DNA from: Gp6-AA40 sp035263125
Lineage (GTDB): Bacteria; Acidobacteriota; Vicinamibacteria; Vicinamibacterales; UBA2999
Reading direction: 5' to 3'
Assembly (NCBI GenBank): GCA_035263125.1
Contig: DATFRP010000381.1
Coordinates: forward strand, 1 to 64,000
DNA length: 64,000 bases
A program made the position numbers and the translations under genes. This document shows positions 62,195 through 64,000 of the stretch, piece after piece. Within the stretch, counting starts at the first letter, position 1. The number at the start of each line of letters is the position of its first letter. Below the pieces are notes generated by a model, which was not told where the DNA came from, made no database searches, and saw only the letters and a program-made list of their open reading frames with translations.

Positions 62195-63105
62195 GGGCGC
62201 GGCCTCCTGCCCGGCAGCGGATACAGTGGCGATTCCCGCGCGACATCGACCTCGCCCGACACAGGGTCGAGCGCGTACGGTTCGCCCGACGGGTCGAGAG
62301 GCGTCCCTTGGATGCGCCTCGATCCGATCAAGTCCGACCACGAGGAAGGAAACCGGCCGTTCTCGTCGGAGAACTTGTTCACCGCCTGCTGGAGCGATTC
62401 GATGACGGCCTCGGCATCGAGCTGCATGAGTCCACGGCGAGCCGCCTGTCGCAGCCACTCATGCTCCGCATTCGCAGCCATTTCAGCCCAGAGTCCACGG
62501 GCCGAATCGCGCGCCCCACCCTCGGCCAGAAAGGACGCGGCAACCTGCCCCAGCCACTTCGGCGCGCCGGGCAGGGCTTCGGCTTTCAGGAACCAGTGAG
62601 CAGCCGAGGTGTAGTCCCGGTTCCACCAATACGCCACCATGCCCGCGTCATGGGGGTACTGCCACTTGTCGGGCATCGCGCGCATTCCTTTTTCAAGCAA
62701 GGCGATCGCCTGATCGGGCCTTCCAGCCCCGCGTGGATACGGCTCGGACAACAGAATCGCACCAAGCCGATAGGCAATGTTGAAATGTGGATCGAGCCCA
62801 GTGGTGATATCGAGCAGCGAGTTCAACCGATCGTAGTTCTTGTTCGGATCTCGTGAGCGGAGCGTGTCACCGAAGAACTGGATCGTGCGTATCCAGTAGA
62901 TGTCCGCCCCGAGAGCATTGAACCCGAGCGTTGCGCGACGCATCACGTCCGGCGATCGAATCCAGCTCACGTCGGGCGGTGACACCCGTTGTACAAACCG
63001 GCCGTCTGTCGACACCTGCGACGCCACGGCACTTGACAGCAGCGCGACCAGAACGAGCCACTGCAGTCCCGACGTTCGTCCGGCCGCGGCACGCTGCGTT
63101 GCCAT
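62191..63105 (-). CDS. TPR-like exported protein (PilG-position)
   Basis: 304 residues. Hydrophobic N-terminus (LQWLVLVALLSSAVAS) serves as anchor or signal. RRATLGFNALGADIYWIRTI and DPHFNIAYRLGAILLSEPYPRG begin TPR-like helical repeats, continued by GRPDQAIALLEKG and YTSAAHWFLKAEALPG. The C-terminus is Pro/Arg-rich. Starts right after the ABC permease stop. In Myxococcus, PilG accompanies the ABC genes pilH and pilI beside pilD; this protein has that position. Homology to PilG was not tested. Confidence 0.7.
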   Translation of the reverse strand: MATQRAAAGRTSGLQWLVLVALLSSAVASQVSTDGRFVQRVSPPDVSWIRSPDVMRRATLGFNALGADIYWIRTIQFFGDTLRSRDPNKNYDRLNSLLDITTGLDPHFNIAYRLGAILLSEPYPRGAGRPDQAIALLEKGMRAMPDKWQYPHDAGMVAYWWNRDYTSAAHWFLKAEALPGAPKWLGQVAASFLAEGGARDSARGLWAEMAANAEHEWLRQAARRGLMQLDAEAVIESLQQAVNKFSDENGRFPSSWSDLIGSRRIQGTPLDPSGEPYALDPVSGEVDVARESPLYPLPGRRPRP

Positions 63106-63912
63106 CTACTGCAGATCGCGGCGCGAGAAGATGATGGTCGCGCCAACGAGAAGCGTCAGGATGTACAAGCCGCTCGACAACGCCGCCACGGCCATGTACG
63201 CGCCCGTGATTGGTTCAGCATGAACGACCGCCGCCTTGACGTCGAGGCGCGAGAGATTGGGCATCACGTAATACGCCGCGCGGCCCAGCACCGGCAGCAG
63301 CCACGAATTCACGGTCACATCGAGGTGCTTCAGGTCGTCGCCGAAATGCCCGACGATGTAGACGCCTGCCGCGAGTACGGCTGACAGAAACGAGCTGGAG
63401 AATGTCGAGAAGAACAGGGTCACCGCCGTCATGACCATCAGCTCGACGCCGATCAACGCAAACGCCTTGAGCATACGCGGATCGAGCGCTGACGATTCCC
63501 ACGCCGCCTTGACGCTGGCCGGCGTGACCCAATCGAAATACGCAAGCACGAGATACAACGCGATCGCCATCACCGACAGGTTGATGAGCAGCGTCATCAC
63601 GAGCCCGATGTACTTGCCGACGATGAACTGACTGCGCGTGACCGGCTTCGAAAGCAGGCTGTAGATGCTGCGGCGTTCAACCTCTTTCGTCACCAGCCCG
63701 ATACCGAAGAAGACCGCGATGAACAGACCGATCATCGACGAGGCTGCCAACCCCAGATCCTTGATAATCTTCACGTCCTGTCCGGCGGTGAGCTGCGCCA
63801 GCAGGAACGATGCGGCGATCAACAGGACCGCGAAGAACACGAGACCATACGCAATGCGATCGCGAATCGAGTCTCTGAACACCCCACCGGCGATAATGCC
63901 GATCGCTTTCAC
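63106..63912 (-). CDS. ABC-2 type transporter permease (PilI-position)
   Basis: 268 residues from a GTG that overlaps the ATPase stop (GTGA). Six membrane segments can be traced, e.g. YGLVFFAVLLIAASFLLA, SMIGLFIAVFFGIGLV and LMVMTAVTLFFSTFSS; the EVERRSIYSLLSKPVTR loop before TM3 is the ABC-2 coupling helix. It contains no ATPase itself. The neighbouring cut gene is its ATPase. With pilD directly downstream, this resembles the pilH-pilI pair of Myxococcus. Confidence 0.85.
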   Translation of the reverse strand: MKAIGIIAGGVFRDSIRDRIAYGLVFFAVLLIAASFLLAQLTAGQDVKIIKDLGLAASSMIGLFIAVFFGIGLVTKEVERRSIYSLLSKPVTRSQFIVGKYIGLVMTLLINLSVMAIALYLVLAYFDWVTPASVKAAWESSALDPRMLKAFALIGVELMVMTAVTLFFSTFSSSFLSAVLAAGVYIVGHFGDDLKHLDVTVNSWLLPVLGRAAYYVMPNLSRLDVKAAVVHAEPITGAYMAVAALSSGLYILTLLVGATIIFSRRDLQ

Positions 63913-64000
63913 GACGCCCTCGACACTTCGCGATCCTCGGCGGCGGCGCGCACCTGTTCCACGAAGAAATCTTCGAGTGTGCTGCGAACGGGATTGAGCG
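63909..64000 (-). CDS. ABC transporter ATP-binding protein, C-terminal fragment
   Basis: The last 29 codons of a gene running off the window: LNPVRSTLEDFFVEQVRAA and a stop that overlaps the permease start. The SLEDFFxxxV-like pattern is the standard end of bacterial ABC ATPases (as in SLEDVFL). The Walker motifs lie outside. The four-base overlap with the permease supports a single ABC exporter. Confidence 0.7.
   Translation of the reverse strand, partial: LNPVRSTLEDFFVEQVRAAAEDREVSRAS

Overview
The window is about 64 kb of high-GC bacterial chromosome that looks like Acidobacteriota, most probably the Vicinamibacteria (Luteitalea-like) side. The assignment is an inference from gene content: an acidobacterial-type ABC permease (ADOP) paired with a PadR repressor, a VWFA-related secreted protein of the acidobacterial type, a DUF1800/DUF1501 pair, several Tat signals with a tatA-tatC locus nearby, an archaeal/eukaryotic-type ProRS, and many short palindromic intergenic repeats. 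I saw no phage, insertion sequence, CRISPR array, rRNA or tRNA. The gene content is chromosomal housekeeping plus secretion and pilus genes.

Layout. 1-3.3 kb: start of a Tat-exported protein (cut by the edge), the ADOP permease and its PadR regulator behind a perfect palindrome. 3.4-7.3 kb: a sugar-related group (Gfo/Idh/MocA dehydrogenase, TIM-barrel isomerase, small membrane protein, ThuA protein). 7.5-18.1 kb: mixed metabolic and secreted genes, including an acyl-CoA-dehydrogenase-fold monooxygenase, a serine/threonine dehydratase, alpha-glucan phosphorylase, DUF1800/DUF1501 and small hypotheticals. 18.2-25.8 kb: VWFA protein, an M24 peptidase, an HtrA protease, then overlapping CYTH, nucleotidyltransferase and kinase genes that look like a MurU-AmgK cell-wall recycling pair. 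25.9-29.8 kb: a TIM-barrel isomerase, asnS and rimO. 29.9-40.0 kb: the conserved translation/RNA operon rimP-nusA-infB-ylxP-rbfA-nrnA-truB-rpsO-pnp, with a rimP-leader hairpin and a probable internal rpsO promoter. 40.0-55.4 kb: degenerate cupredoxin, M48 peptidase, DUF4097 lipoprotein, smc, a ctpA-type protease, tatA-tatC, a HEAT-repeat protein, nadB-proS-lipoprotein, and aroB.

55.4-64 kb: a type IV pilus assembly and regulation locus on the minus strand. In transcription order it reads ABC ATPase (cut), ABC permease, TPR protein, prepilin peptidase pilD, sensor kinase, minor pilins pilV-pilW-pilX, a coiled-coil exported protein, and an NtrC/PilR-type sigma54 activator. A precise GG-N10-GC sigma54 promoter lies just before pilV, with a palindrome about 90 bp further upstream. 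This gives a self-contained circuit: PilS-like kinase, PilR-like activator and a sigma54 promoter driving the minor pilins. The ABC genes next to pilD resemble the Myxococcus pilG-pilH-pilI arrangement.

The other striking theme is repeats. At least seven families of short inverted or tandem repeats sit between genes, and copies have become part of proteins: an in-frame hairpin in rimO, and the C-terminal tails of rbfA, nrnA and the AmgK-like kinase. Several of the longest reading frames also begin inside repeats, so their upstream starts are probably wrong; I trimmed glgP, rbfA, nadB and the flavin monooxygenase for this reason.
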